Positions 16,685 through 25,996 of a DNA stretch of 64,000 nt are shown in pieces (position 1 is the stretch's first letter; the number at the start of each line of letters is the position of its first letter). This DNA is from an uncultured Pseudomonas sp. (GTDB lineage: Bacteria > Pseudomonadota > Gammaproteobacteria > Pseudomonadales > Pseudomonadaceae). The stretch lies in NCBI RefSeq assembly GCF_913774235.1, contig NZ_CAJYDW010000017.1, positions 186,001 through 250,000 of the forward strand. Direction: 5' to 3'. The translations under genes were made by a program, and so were the position numbers. A model generated the notes under the pieces. It searched no databases. It saw only the letters and a program-made list of their open reading frames with translations, and had not been told where the DNA came from.

Positions 16685-17953
16685 ATGGGGTTTCTCGGAG
16701 TTTCTCCTCACCTGCTGACCTGGATCATCGCCGGCCTGGCCACCCTCGGGGTGGTCACCCGGCCGTTCGGCCTGCCCGAGGCGCTGTTCGCCGTGGCCGG
16801 CGCGGTGCTGCTGGCCCTGTTCGGCCTGCTGCCGCTGGAGGGTGTCTGGCATGGCATCGCCAAGGGCACCGACGTCTATCTGTTCCTCATCGGCATGATG
16901 CTGCTGGCCGAGATCGCCCGGAAGGAAGGACTGTTCGACTGGGTGGCCGGCCATGCGGTACGGGCGGCCAAGGGCTCGGCGCTACGACTGTTCGCCCTGG
17001 TCTACGGCGTGGGCATCCTGGTCACGGTGTTTCTCTCCAACGACGCCTGCGCCGTGGTGCTGACCCCGGCGGTCTACTATGCCACCCGTGCCGCCCAGGT
17101 GAAGAATCCGCTGCCCTACCTGTTCTCCTGCGCCTTCATCGCCAATGCGGCGAGCTTCGTGCTGCCGATCTCCAACCCGGCCAACCTGGTGGTCTTCGCT
17201 GAGCACATGCCCGAGCTGAGCCGCTGGCTGGCGCTGTTCACCCTGCCGTCGATCCTGGCCATCGCCGCGACCTTCCTTGCGCTCTGGGCGACCCAGGCCA
17301 AGGTCCTGCGCGCCGAGCAGCTGTCCGAAGGGGGCGCGGTGGATGCCCTGCCCACCACCGGACGCATCGCCGGTTGCGGCCTGATCCTGACCATCCTGGT
17401 GCTGCTCGGCGCCTCGGCGCTGGATCTGGAGCTGGGTCTGCCGACCTTCCTGGCCGGCTTCGCCACCTTCCTGGTGGTGGTGGCCTGCAAGCGCGGCGGC
17501 GGTCTGGAGTTGCTCAAGCACATTTCCTGGAGCGTGTTGCCGCTGGTGGCGGGCTTGTTCGTGCTGGTAGAGGCGCTGGAGGCGACGGGAGTGCTGAAGC
17601 TGCTGGCCAGCCAGCTCCAGGCCGCCGCCCAGGCCACCCCGGAACGTGCCGCCTGGGGGGCCGGGCTTCTGGTGGCCTTCGGCAGCAACCTGGTCAATAA
17701 CCTGCCCGCGGGCCTGTTGGCTGGCGCCGCCGTCCAGACCGCCCATGTTTCCGAGAAGATCGCCGGAGCGGTGCTGATCGGCATCGACCTCGGCCCCAAC
17801 CTGTCCATCACCGGTTCGCTGGCGACCCTGCTGTGGTTGGCGGCGTTGCGTCGTGAAGGACTGTCGGTGAGCTTCTGGCAATTCCTCAAGCTGGGCACCC
17901 TGGTGATGATCCCGGCGTTGGTGTTGGCGCTGGCTGCGCTGATTCATCTCTGA
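16685..17953 (+). CDS. ArsB/NhaD-type transporter (ion transporter superfamily)
   Basis: A 422-residue membrane protein of the ArsB-like branch of the IT superfamily. Characteristic blocks are LSNDACAVVLTPAVY, NAASFVLPISNPANL and FGSNLVNNLPAGL, as in arsenite effluxers. No arsR, arsC or arsH is nearby, so an arsenic role is unproven. It follows the metallophosphoesterase by 50 bases, has AGAAGGAA as ribosome-binding site, and is probably in the same operon as the MFS and phosphoesterase genes. Confidence 0.82.
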   Translation: MGFLGVSPHLLTWIIAGLATLGVVTRPFGLPEALFAVAGAVLLALFGLLPLEGVWHGIAKGTDVYLFLIGMMLLAEIARKEGLFDWVAGHAVRAAKGSALRLFALVYGVGILVTVFLSNDACAVVLTPAVYYATRAAQVKNPLPYLFSCAFIANAASFVLPISNPANLVVFAEHMPELSRWLALFTLPSILAIAATFLALWATQAKVLRAEQLSEGGAVDALPTTGRIAGCGLILTILVLLGASALDLELGLPTFLAGFATFLVVVACKRGGGLELLKHISWSVLPLVAGLFVLVEALEATGVLKLLASQLQAAAQATPERAAWGAGLLVAFGSNLVNNLPAGLLAGAAVQTAHVSEKIAGAVLIGIDLGPNLSITGSLATLLWLAALRREGLSVSFWQFLKLGTLVMIPALVLALAALIHL

Positions 17954-18039
17954 GGCTCTGATGGACGGTCTCCAGGCGTAGCGTCTTTGTCCCTACGCTT
18001 GGGGCACTATCGGGATACCTCTGCTGGAGAGAGTCGCCC

Positions 18040-18573
18040 ATGGCCATCGCTCGCTACACCGGCTTCGCCCAGGCGCTGCACTGGCTGACCGTCGCCCTGC
18101 TGTGCCTGCTCTTGCCCTTCGTCTGGGTGGCAGAAAACTTTCCGCCCGGTCCGGTGCGGACCCTCTGGTACCTGCTGCACGAATCCACCGGGATCTCGGT
18201 GTTTCTGCTGGTACTGATCCGCCTGACCTGGCGCTGGCGGCATCCGGCGCCACCGGCCAACCCCCGAGACGGTCGGCTGCTGCGACTGCTCGCCGGTCTT
18301 AACCACGGCCTGCTCTATGCCGTGCTGCTGCTGATGCCGGTGACCGGCTACCTGATGGCCGGCCAGGGGCAGCCGGTGCCGGTGTTCGGGGTATTTTCGC
18401 TACCCGGATTTCCCCGGTATGAAGCCCTCGGCATCCTCGCCAATCGCATCCATGTAGCTTGCCAGTTCGCCGTCTATGGCCTGGTGATCCTGCACGTGGC
18501 GGCGGTCGTCTGGCACGTGGCGATCCGCCGGGACGGAACCCTGGAGCGGATGCTGCCCGAGCAACGCAGCTAG
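18040..18573 (+). CDS. Cytochrome b561
   Basis: A 177-residue four-helix di-heme b-type cytochrome of the inner membrane, which passes electrons from the quinone pool or to superoxide (CybB-like). Candidate heme-ligand histidines are His14 (in ALHW), His47, His89, His138, His152 and His159, placed in the membrane helices. The ribosome-binding site GGAGAG lies 7 bases before the ATG. It stands alone and converges with a 4-base overlap on the LysR gene. Confidence 0.9.
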   Translation: MAIARYTGFAQALHWLTVALLCLLLPFVWVAENFPPGPVRTLWYLLHESTGISVFLLVLIRLTWRWRHPAPPANPRDGRLLRLLAGLNHGLLYAVLLLMPVTGYLMAGQGQPVPVFGVFSLPGFPRYEALGILANRIHVACQFAVYGLVILHVAAVVWHVAIRRDGTLERMLPEQRS

Positions 18574-19502
18574 GCGCTGCCCTCGACCAGCTGTCGATCA
18601 CGCTCCAGCAGCGTGGGCAGGGTCTCGCGCAGGTGATCCACCAGGGTGCGGATCTTGGCGTCGAGGAAGCGCCGTGAGGGATAGAGCGCATGGATGTCCA
18701 GCCCATAGAGCCGATGCCTGGGCAGCACGCGCTGCAACCGACCGCTGGCGAGGCCGGCGACGGCTGCATACAGCGGCAGGGCACCGATGCCCAGGCCGTT
18801 GGCCACGGCCTCGGCCAGGGCATCGGCGGTATTGACCTGGAACGGCGGTCGATCCACCGCCACCTCGGCTATCCCCTCCGGCCCTTCCAGCAACCAGCGA
18901 TCCGGGGCCATGGCGCGATTGACCAGGCGCAGGCAGCGGTGCCCGGCCAGGTCCGCCGGTGTGGTCGGGCGACCCTCGCGTTCAAGATAGCCGGGCGCCG
19001 CGCAGAGCACGCTATGGGTGCTGCCCAGGCGCACCGAATGGAAGGCCGAATCCGCCAGGCCGTCGGCGAGGATCAGCGACAGGTCGTAGCCTTCCTTGAG
19101 GATGTCGGTGAAGGTGTTGGTCAGTTGCAGATCTAGGTCGACCTCGGGATAGCGCTCGCCATAGCTGGCCAGGCTCTGGATCAGATAGTGCTGGCCGAGG
19201 CCGGTCATGGTGTGGATGCGCAACCGTCCGCGCGGCACCGTCAGGGCGTCGCGGGCCTCGGCATCGGCGTCGTCTAGATCGGCGAGGATGCGCTCGCAAC
19301 GCACCAGATAGCGCTCGCCGGCCTCGGTCAGGCGCAATTGGCGGGTGGTGCGGTGCAGCAGCCGGGTCTGCAGGTGCTGCTCCAACTGGCTGACCGCCCG
19401 GGACACATAGGCGGTGGTCAATTCCAGCTGGCGCGCGGCGGCGGTGAAGCTACCGGTCTGGGCCACGCAGGCGAAGGCGCGCAGGTTGAAGAGGTGATCC
19501 AT
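18570..19502 (-). CDS. LysR-family transcriptional regulator
   Basis: A 310-residue LysR protein of the CrgA/DsdC-like type: winged helix at residues 4-63 (NLRAFACVAQTGSFTAAARQL) and effector domain from about 90. MDHLFNLRAF is the usual N-terminus, so 19502 is preferred over the in-frame ATG at 19532, though neither has a strong ribosome-binding site. It is divergent from the FUSC exporter and so probably controls it, in the style of AaeR and aaeB for aromatic acids. Confidence 0.88.
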   Translation of the reverse strand: MDHLFNLRAFACVAQTGSFTAAARQLELTTAYVSRAVSQLEQHLQTRLLHRTTRQLRLTEAGERYLVRCERILADLDDADAEARDALTVPRGRLRIHTMTGLGQHYLIQSLASYGERYPEVDLDLQLTNTFTDILKEGYDLSLILADGLADSAFHSVRLGSTHSVLCAAPGYLEREGRPTTPADLAGHRCLRLVNRAMAPDRWLLEGPEGIAEVAVDRPPFQVNTADALAEAVANGLGIGALPLYAAVAGLASGRLQRVLPRHRLYGLDIHALYPSRRFLDAKIRTLVDHLRETLPTLLERDRQLVEGSA

Positions 19503-19667
19503 GGGCGAGGGCAGGGCCGGACAAAGGGCCATTGTGGGTCATTACTCGCTCTTTGGTTAAGGCTCTTTGCTGTCGCACCCGGCTTAATCGGGGTGGACTC
19601 GACTTCCTAGAATGGCCGCCGAGGCGCTGCGTCTCGCCCCCTCCCATCGATTCCGTCGTTGCCCAGC

Positions 19668-21899
19668 ATGCCCCTCGCGTCGCCCTTATCCCTGCGGCCC
19701 TCCCGCTCCGTTCCGCGTAAACGCTGGCCCAGCCTGAATGCCTGGCGCCGCGCCGGCCGCGAATGGGCCCGCACCGACGGCCAGACCTGGGCCTTCATCG
19801 CCAAGGCGCTGTTGGCCGCGGCCCTGGCGCTGTGGCTGGCCTATCGCCTGGAGCTGCCGCAACCGAGCACCGTGCTGGTCACCGTCTTCATCGTCCTGCA
19901 ACCGCAGAGCGGCCAGGTGCTGGCCAAGAGTTTCTATCGGGTATTGGGCAGTCTCGCCGGGCTGACCTTCACCGTCGCCGCCATCGGCCTGTTCGCCCAG
20001 GAGCGGGTGCTCTTGCTCGGCGCCCTGGTGCTGTGGATCGGCTATTGCACCCGCGGCGCGGCGCGCTATCGGGACTTTCGCAGCTATGCCTTCCTGCTCG
20101 CCGGTTATACCGCCTGCCTGGTGGGGCTGCCGGCGGTGGCCGAGCCCCAGGGCGCCTTCCTCCAGGCGGTATGGCGCCTGCTGGAGATCGCCCTGGGCAT
20201 CTGCTGCGCCGGGGTGGTGAGCGTGGCCATCCTGCCGCAGACCACCCGCGGCGTCCTGCGCCGCACCCTGGCGCAGCGCCTGCGCGACTTTCTCGCCATG
20301 GCCCACGACGGCCTGCTCGGCCGGCTCGACGCCGAGCGCTTCGCCGGGCTCAGCGCCCGGTTCGCCGCCGACTCCGTGGGCTTCGAGAGTCTGCGCAGCG
20401 CCAGCGTCTTCGAGGAGCCCTACCTGCGCCGCCGCAGTGGGCGCCTGGCGGCCCTGGGCAACCGCTTCATGCTGCTCAATACCCGTTTCCACGCCCTCTA
20501 CCAGCTGCTCGAACGCCTGGCCGCGCGGCCCCCAGCCGTGCGTCAGGCCCTGGCGCCCGCCCTGGAACTGGTTGCCGCCGCCCTGGCGCCGGGCCTGGGC
20601 CGGCTACCGGAAGAGCGCGATCTGCGCCGGCTCAACCAGCGCCTGGCCGCGGAGCGCGAATCCCTGATGGCGGCGATCCGCGCCGGTCGCCAGCAACTGG
20701 CCCGGACGGCGCCTGCGGCCGAGGTCGACCGGCTCGACTACGACACCGCCGCCGAATTGCTCTATCGCTTCGCCGAGGATCTGCACCTGCTGCTGAACAC
20801 CCAGCTGGAGCTGGATACACCGTCGCGGTCGCCTGCTGCGCCACGCGAGACCTTCACGCCCCTGGCCAGTCGCGCGGTGGCCTGGATGGCCGGGTTGCGC
20901 AGTGCCCTGGTGGTGCTGGGGGTGGGGCTGTTCTGGATCGAGACCGCCTGGCCGAGCGGCGCCGCCTGCACCCTGGCGGCGGGGCTGATCTCGGCGCTGG
21001 CCTCCACCTCGGCCGATCCGCGCCGCTATTGCCTGCAACTGGCCGGCGGCACCCTGGTCGGGGCCATGGCCGGTGGCCTGCTGCAATTCCAGGTGCTGCC
21101 CTGGGTCGATGGCTTCGCCCTATTGCTGCTGACCTTGGCGCCGGTGTTCGCCGCCGGCGCCTGGCTGATCACCCGGCCACGGTTGGCGGGCTATGGCACC
21201 GGGCTGATGGTCTGGTTCTGCTCGGCGGCGCTGCCGGGCAATCTGCCGCGCTACGACGCCGACCTCTTCTGCAACACCTACCTGGCCTACCTAGTAGCCT
21301 GCGGCGTGGCGGTGCTGGCCGTCAGCGTGCTGCTGCCACCCAGCCAGCCCTGGGTCTGGCGCCGTCTGGAGAACGCCCTGCGCGAGCGGCTGGTATACGC
21401 CATCGGCGCGCCTCTGCCGGGTCTGAGCAGCCGCTTCGATGGCGGTCTGCGTGACCTGCTCAACCAGGTGCAGGTGCTGACCGCGGGCCAGCCGCTGGTG
21501 CAGCGGCGCCTGCTGCGCTGGACCTTTCTCAGCCTGGAACTGGGCCACGCCATCATCGAGTTGCGCCTGGAGCAGGCCGCCCTGCCGCCGTTGCCCTGGT
21601 ATCGCGAGCAGCGCGCCTGGCGCCTGGCCATCCGCGCCCTGGGCCGGGCGCTGGTGCGGCTGTTCCGCCAGCCCAACGCCGCCAACCTGGCCCGCGCCCT
21701 GAGCGCGGTGGACCAGGCCATCCTGCTGGCGCACCAGGCCCAGCGCCACCTGGAGCCCAATCCGGGCGACTTCGACCGCTCGCCGCTGCGGCGCATCGCC
21801 AGCTACCTGCACTTCATCCGCACCTCGTTGCTGGCGCCGGACTCGCCCCTGGCGTGCCATCTACCGCCAGTCGCCCAAGCGCAGCGGGACGAAGGCTGA
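19668..21899 (+). CDS. FUSC family exporter (AaeB/YccS-like)
   Basis: A 743-residue inner-membrane protein with two sets of about five or six helices (residues 40-190 and 400-550) separated by a soluble region, the FUSC layout shared by the aromatic acid exporter AaeB. Typical blocks are PSTVLVTVFIVLQPQSGQVL and the PRRYCLQLAGGTLVGA region. AaeB relatives usually sit with a DUF1656 and a membrane-fusion gene, which are missing here. The ATG at 19668 is preferred over the TTG at 19659; no good ribosome-binding site is visible. Probably LysR-controlled. Confidence 0.85.
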   Translation: MPLASPLSLRPSRSVPRKRWPSLNAWRRAGREWARTDGQTWAFIAKALLAAALALWLAYRLELPQPSTVLVTVFIVLQPQSGQVLAKSFYRVLGSLAGLTFTVAAIGLFAQERVLLLGALVLWIGYCTRGAARYRDFRSYAFLLAGYTACLVGLPAVAEPQGAFLQAVWRLLEIALGICCAGVVSVAILPQTTRGVLRRTLAQRLRDFLAMAHDGLLGRLDAERFAGLSARFAADSVGFESLRSASVFEEPYLRRRSGRLAALGNRFMLLNTRFHALYQLLERLAARPPAVRQALAPALELVAAALAPGLGRLPEERDLRRLNQRLAAERESLMAAIRAGRQQLARTAPAAEVDRLDYDTAAELLYRFAEDLHLLLNTQLELDTPSRSPAAPRETFTPLASRAVAWMAGLRSALVVLGVGLFWIETAWPSGAACTLAAGLISALASTSADPRRYCLQLAGGTLVGAMAGGLLQFQVLPWVDGFALLLLTLAPVFAAGAWLITRPRLAGYGTGLMVWFCSAALPGNLPRYDADLFCNTYLAYLVACGVAVLAVSVLLPPSQPWVWRRLENALRERLVYAIGAPLPGLSSRFDGGLRDLLNQVQVLTAGQPLVQRRLLRWTFLSLELGHAIIELRLEQAALPPLPWYREQRAWRLAIRALGRALVRLFRQPNAANLARALSAVDQAILLAHQAQRHLEPNPGDFDRSPLRRIASYLHFIRTSLLAPDSPLACHLPPVAQAQRDEG

Positions 21900-21999
21900 G
21901 CGGCGCCCTGGAAAAATCCGACTAGGCTTACCGACGGGGAGGGCGAAACGCTCTCTGCCATGCGCCTTTCGGCATAACCAGAACAAGGCCCGACCGCCC

Positions 22000-24432
22000 A
22001 TGCCCGTACGTTTCGTCCGTCCGCTCCTGTGTTCCGCCAGCTGTTTCCTCACCCCCTTGGCGTTCGCCCTGGATGCCCCCGGCGCGCCCGGCGCCGTACC
22101 CTTCTGGTCCTACTCCGGCAAGACCGGCATCGGCACCAGCTACGAGGCCTATCGCGACGGCGCCTACAGCGACCAGGCCAGCACCGGCCGCGTCTCGCGG
22201 GTGTGGTTCTCGCTGGCCCAGGGCGTGGTCACCGAGACCATGCAGGGGCTCATCCACCAGGCGCAGTTGCGCGAGATGCAACTGGTGGTCCGCGGCCCCG
22301 ACTTCACCCACCTGGAACGCGACGACACCGACAGCCGCATCAGCTACCTCGCCACCGACGCCGCCGGCCGGCCCACCTCCCTGGCCTACAAGATCGTCAA
22401 TCGCGACCGCCAGGGCCGTTACGAGATCGAGAAGCACGTCTTCACCGACCCGGACCAGGACACCCTGGTCATGCGCGTCATCTTTCGCAGCCAGGACCCG
22501 CGCATCCAGCCCTATCTCTATGTCGATCCGGCGCTGGCCAACAGCGGCAGCCATGATCGCGCGGCGGTGAAGGGCGCGGTGCTCTACGCCAGCGAGGGCC
22601 AGCACGCCTTGGTGGTGAAGGCCAGCCAGCCGCTGCAGACACCGACCGTGGGCTTCGTCGGCACCTCCGACGGCCTCGACGACCTGCGCCGCAACGGCAA
22701 GCTGACCCAGCTCTACAGCAGCACCGGCGACCAGGCCGGCAACGTCGCGATGCTGGCCAAGCTGCCGCTCACCGGCGCCGAGACCATCCTGGACGTGGTG
22801 GTGGGCTTCGGCGCCAATCCGCGCCAGGCCGAGGCCGCCGCGGATGCCACCCTGGCCCGCGGCTATCGGAAGGTGCTGGCCCATTACAACGGCGAAGGCG
22901 AGGCCATCGGCTGGCAGGACTACCTGGCCAGTCTCGACCAGTTGCCGCGCCTGCAGGCCCAGGCCGGCGACGGCGGCAAGCTGCTCAACGCCAGCGCCCT
23001 GGTGCTCAAGGCCCAGGAAGACAAGACCCACGCCGGCGCCCTGATCGCCTCGCTGTCCAACCCCTGGGGCGAAACGGTGCCGGCCGCCAAGGGCACTACC
23101 GGCTACAAGGCGGTCTGGCCGCGGGACTTCTACCAGTGCGCCATGGCGCTGCTGGCGCTGGGTGACCGGCAGACGCCCAAGGTCGCCTTCAGCTACCTCA
23201 AGCAGGTGCAGGTGGACGCCAACACCGCGCGCAAGCCGGCCGACAGCTCCGCCTTCATCCACCAGCAGAAGCAGGGCGACGAGGTCCGCGCGCCCGGCGC
23301 CACCGGCTGGTTCCTGCAGAAGACCCACGTCGACGGCACCATCGAATGGGTCGGGGTGCAACTGGACCAGACCGCCATGCCGATCATGCTCGGCTATCGC
23401 CTCTGGCAGGGCGGTCTCCTGGGCGATGCCGAGATCGATCGCTGGTACCGCGACATGCTCAGGCCCGCGGCGGACTTCCTCGCCCGCGACAGCCAGGTCA
23501 ACCTGGGCTGGAACACCTGGCAGGTCAAGCCGCCGCAGACCCAGCAGGAACGCTGGGAAGAGCAGTGGGGCTATTCGCCGTCCACCACTGCGGCGGTGAT
23601 CGCAGGGCTGGCCACGGCCAGCGAATTGGCGCGCCATGCCGGCGACGAGGCCAATGCCAGCCGCTACCGCGACACCGCGCGACGCTATTCGAGCCAGGTG
23701 GAAAAGACCATGGCCACCACCCAGGGCAGCCTGGGTGCCGGTAACTACTACCTTCGCATCACCCAGAATCCCGACCCGAACGACAAGGGCAAGCTGGTCG
23801 ACAACAACAGCCGTCCGGGCCTGCCGGAAGACCAGGTGCTGGACGCCGGCTTCCTCGAACTGGTGCGCTACGGCGTGCGCCCGGCAGGCGATCCCCTGGT
23901 GCAGAAAAGCCTGGCGGTACTGGACGACGAAGGCCTGCCGGAGAATCTGAGAGTCAAGTACAGCTTCCAGTATCCCGGAGTGACCGGCACCTTCCCCGGC
24001 TGGCGGCGCTACGGCAACGACGGCTATGGCGAGAGCGAGACCTCCGGCAGCAACTTCCCGGCTACCGAGCAGCCGGTGCCCAATTCCGGCCTGCGCGGCC
24101 GGGTCTGGCCGATCTTCACCGGCGAACGTGGCCACTACGAGCTGGCGCGCCTGGTCCTGCAGGGCAAGCCGGATGCGGCGGCGCTGACCAAGCTGCGCGA
24201 CACCTATGTCCGCGGCCTGGAACTGTTCGCCAACGCCGGCCTGATGCTGCCCGAGCAGGTCTGGGACGGGGTGGGCGACAACCGGCGCCATGGCTACACC
24301 AAGGGGCAGGGCACCGATTCCGCCACGCCCCTGGCCTGGTCCCACGCCGAATACGTCAAGCTGCTGCGCTCGATGGCGGACGGCCAGGTGTGGGATCACT
24401 ACCCGGTGGTGGCGCGGGCTCTGGCGCCCTGA
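22000..24432 (+). CDS. Glucan 1,4-alpha-glucosidase (GH15 glucoamylase), exported
   Basis: An 810-residue secreted enzyme that would release glucose from the ends of starch-like or dextrin chains. There is a signal peptide (residues 1-24, ending AFALDA), an N-terminal glucodextranase-like beta domain (to about 290) and an (alpha/alpha)6 barrel. The barrel has KAVWPRDFYQCAMALLALGD, the WEEQWGYSPSTTAAVIAGL segment with the probable catalytic acid, and LMLPEQVWDG with the probable catalytic base. It appears single, followed by a very strong hairpin. Confidence 0.88.
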   Translation: MPVRFVRPLLCSASCFLTPLAFALDAPGAPGAVPFWSYSGKTGIGTSYEAYRDGAYSDQASTGRVSRVWFSLAQGVVTETMQGLIHQAQLREMQLVVRGPDFTHLERDDTDSRISYLATDAAGRPTSLAYKIVNRDRQGRYEIEKHVFTDPDQDTLVMRVIFRSQDPRIQPYLYVDPALANSGSHDRAAVKGAVLYASEGQHALVVKASQPLQTPTVGFVGTSDGLDDLRRNGKLTQLYSSTGDQAGNVAMLAKLPLTGAETILDVVVGFGANPRQAEAAADATLARGYRKVLAHYNGEGEAIGWQDYLASLDQLPRLQAQAGDGGKLLNASALVLKAQEDKTHAGALIASLSNPWGETVPAAKGTTGYKAVWPRDFYQCAMALLALGDRQTPKVAFSYLKQVQVDANTARKPADSSAFIHQQKQGDEVRAPGATGWFLQKTHVDGTIEWVGVQLDQTAMPIMLGYRLWQGGLLGDAEIDRWYRDMLRPAADFLARDSQVNLGWNTWQVKPPQTQQERWEEQWGYSPSTTAAVIAGLATASELARHAGDEANASRYRDTARRYSSQVEKTMATTQGSLGAGNYYLRITQNPDPNDKGKLVDNNSRPGLPEDQVLDAGFLELVRYGVRPAGDPLVQKSLAVLDDEGLPENLRVKYSFQYPGVTGTFPGWRRYGNDGYGESETSGSNFPATEQPVPNSGLRGRVWPIFTGERGHYELARLVLQGKPDAAALTKLRDTYVRGLELFANAGLMLPEQVWDGVGDNRRHGYTKGQGTDSATPLAWSHAEYVKLLRSMADGQVWDHYPVVARALAP

Positions 24433-24463
24433 GACAGGCCTGGACGCAAGAGCTACCCGGGTG

Positions 24464-24513
24464 GCCAATGCTGCCTTTTTGGCAACGAGTGCAGCCAAAA
24501 AGGCAGCATTGGC
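24464..24513. terminator. Perfect 20-bp inverted repeat, 10-base loop
   Basis: Arms GCCAATGCTGCCTTTTTGGC (24464-24483) and its exact complement (24494-24513), loop AACGAGTGCA, 31 bases after the glucoamylase stop. The stem carries its T-run inside rather than after it, so it is not a textbook terminator, although the position suggests transcript ending or protection. Confidence 0.6.
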
Positions 24514-24519
24514 TGACGT

Positions 24520-24542
24520 CGAGATCGGATTGCCTGATCTCG
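24520..24542. repeat. Second inverted repeat CGAGATC/GATCTCG
   Basis: A 7-bp inverted repeat with a 9-base loop directly following the 20-bp hairpin. No T-run follows. Its role is unknown. Confidence 0.4.
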
Positions 24543-24850
24543 ATCACGGACGCCGACGAACGGCATGCAGCCGTGAAGCGGCGCGCCAGAGCCGCAGATG
24601 GAGGCCAACGAACGTCTAACCCGAGGGAACGCCTGTAACAAGACTTGTCTGATGGGCGTTCTCGCGCTTTCCTGAGGCAGCGGATCCTTCCGCTCGCCGC
24701 TGTTCTCCTCCCTTTCCGGTCCCTCTGCCCTCGGTCGCGTACCGCGCGGTAGCGTGCCCGGCTGTCGCGCTTTTCTCTCGCTCGCTCCGGCGACCGCTCC
24801 GGTGGTCTGGGGGCGGGTCTTTGCCGGTTCCTGTCAAGAAGGTCACGGAT

Positions 24851-25996
24851 ATGACTGACGTCGCTCTCCCCATCGCCCTCTACCTGGGCACCCTGGTGCT
24901 GCTGGCCTTCGCCCTGCGCCGCAGCCCGCTGCTGACCGAGGAGACCCTGGCGCGCTCCTCGCCGCTGGATGCCCTACGCGGCATCCTCGCCACCGCCGTG
25001 GTCTGCCTGCATTTCGTGCTGACCTATCACCTCAAGGCCGAGGGCCAGTGGCGCGAGCCCGACAGCACCCTGCTCTACAACCTGGGCGTGGTGCCGGTCT
25101 CGCTGTTCTTCATGATCACCGGCTACCTGTTCTTCGGAAAGGTCTATCGCCGCACGCCGGACTGGGGCGAACTGCTCCGTTCGCGGGTGCTGCGGGTGAT
25201 GCCGCTGTATCTCTGCGTGGTGGCCGTGGTGGTGCTCTTCACCCTGATCCGCACCCACTTCGTCATCGCCGACGGCCAGCACTTCATGCTCGAATTGCTC
25301 AGTTGGGAGCTGTTTTCCGGCTTCAGTCTCAACGGCCTGGAGGAGAGCGGCTGGATGACTGCCGGCGCCCACTGGACACTGCGCTATGAGGCGCTGTTCT
25401 ACTTGGCCTTGCCGATCATCGCCGCGCTGTTCAATCGCCGTGGCTTCGGGTTGCCGCTGCTGATCTCGGCGCTGCTGGTGGGCGGCCTGGTTGCCGCCGG
25501 CTATCACTATCATGTGCTCGGCGCCCGCTTCGGCCTGCTGTTCCTGCTGGGCTTCCTGCCAGTGTTCCTTAAGGTCCATCGGCCGGCGCTGCTGGCTGGG
25601 TTGCGCACACCCCTGGTGGCGGCCTTGTCGCTGGCGCTGGTGGCTTACGCCATGGTCCAGCCGGACTACAGCCTCAAGCAGATGCTGGCGCTGGCGCTGC
25701 CCTTCGCCGCCATGGCTGCCGGCAACGACCTCTTCGGTCTCCTGCGCAGTCGCGGCCTCAAGGTGCTGGGCGAGATCAGCTACAGCCTCTATCTCACCCA
25801 TGGCCTGCTGCTTTACGGACTCTTCACCCTGCTCGATCTGGGTTCGGTCGAAGTCCTGGGCACGGTCGGCTTCATGGCGCTGCTGCCACCGGTGCTGGGG
25901 CTCGCCTGCCTGCTGTCGATGTTCAGCTACCGCTGGATCGAGCGTCCGCTGATGCATCTGGGGCGGGCGCCGCGGCCTTGCGAAGTGCCGGCGTAA
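24851..25996 (+). CDS. Acyltransferase family 3 membrane protein
   Basis: A 381-residue integral membrane O-acyltransferase of the family that acetylates polysaccharides, peptidoglycan or other glycans (OafA/ExoZ-like). It has about ten helices; LDALRGILATAVVCLHF near residue 40 carries the family R-(x)-H residues, and FMITGYLFFGK follows. The ATG at 24851 is chosen because AGAAGG lies 8 bases before it. No sugar-synthesis genes are adjacent, so the acceptor is unknown. Its 3' end overlaps the sirtuin gene by 74 bases on the other strand. Confidence 0.87.
   Translation: MTDVALPIALYLGTLVLLAFALRRSPLLTEETLARSSPLDALRGILATAVVCLHFVLTYHLKAEGQWREPDSTLLYNLGVVPVSLFFMITGYLFFGKVYRRTPDWGELLRSRVLRVMPLYLCVVAVVVLFTLIRTHFVIADGQHFMLELLSWELFSGFSLNGLEESGWMTAGAHWTLRYEALFYLALPIIAALFNRRGFGLPLLISALLVGGLVAAGYHYHVLGARFGLLFLLGFLPVFLKVHRPALLAGLRTPLVAALSLALVAYAMVQPDYSLKQMLALALPFAAMAAGNDLFGLLRSRGLKVLGEISYSLYLTHGLLLYGLFTLLDLGSVEVLGTVGFMALLPPVLGLACLLSMFSYRWIERPLMHLGRAPRPCEVPA

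Larger units (their letters stand above)
24433..24850. other. Intergenic region with two hairpins
   Basis: This 418-base gap after the glucoamylase gene holds a perfect 20-bp inverted repeat and a second 7-bp one (listed separately). The remainder, 24543-24835, is pyrimidine-rich with many CGCT and CTCG runs; no ORF or known RNA was recognised. It may be a long leader of the acyltransferase gene. Confidence 0.5.

Noticed and set aside
16685-17953. Assigning arsenic resistance (ars operon)
   Set aside because: The transporter resembles ArsB, but no arsR, arsC, arsH or arsenic-responsive promoter is near, so the substrate was left open.
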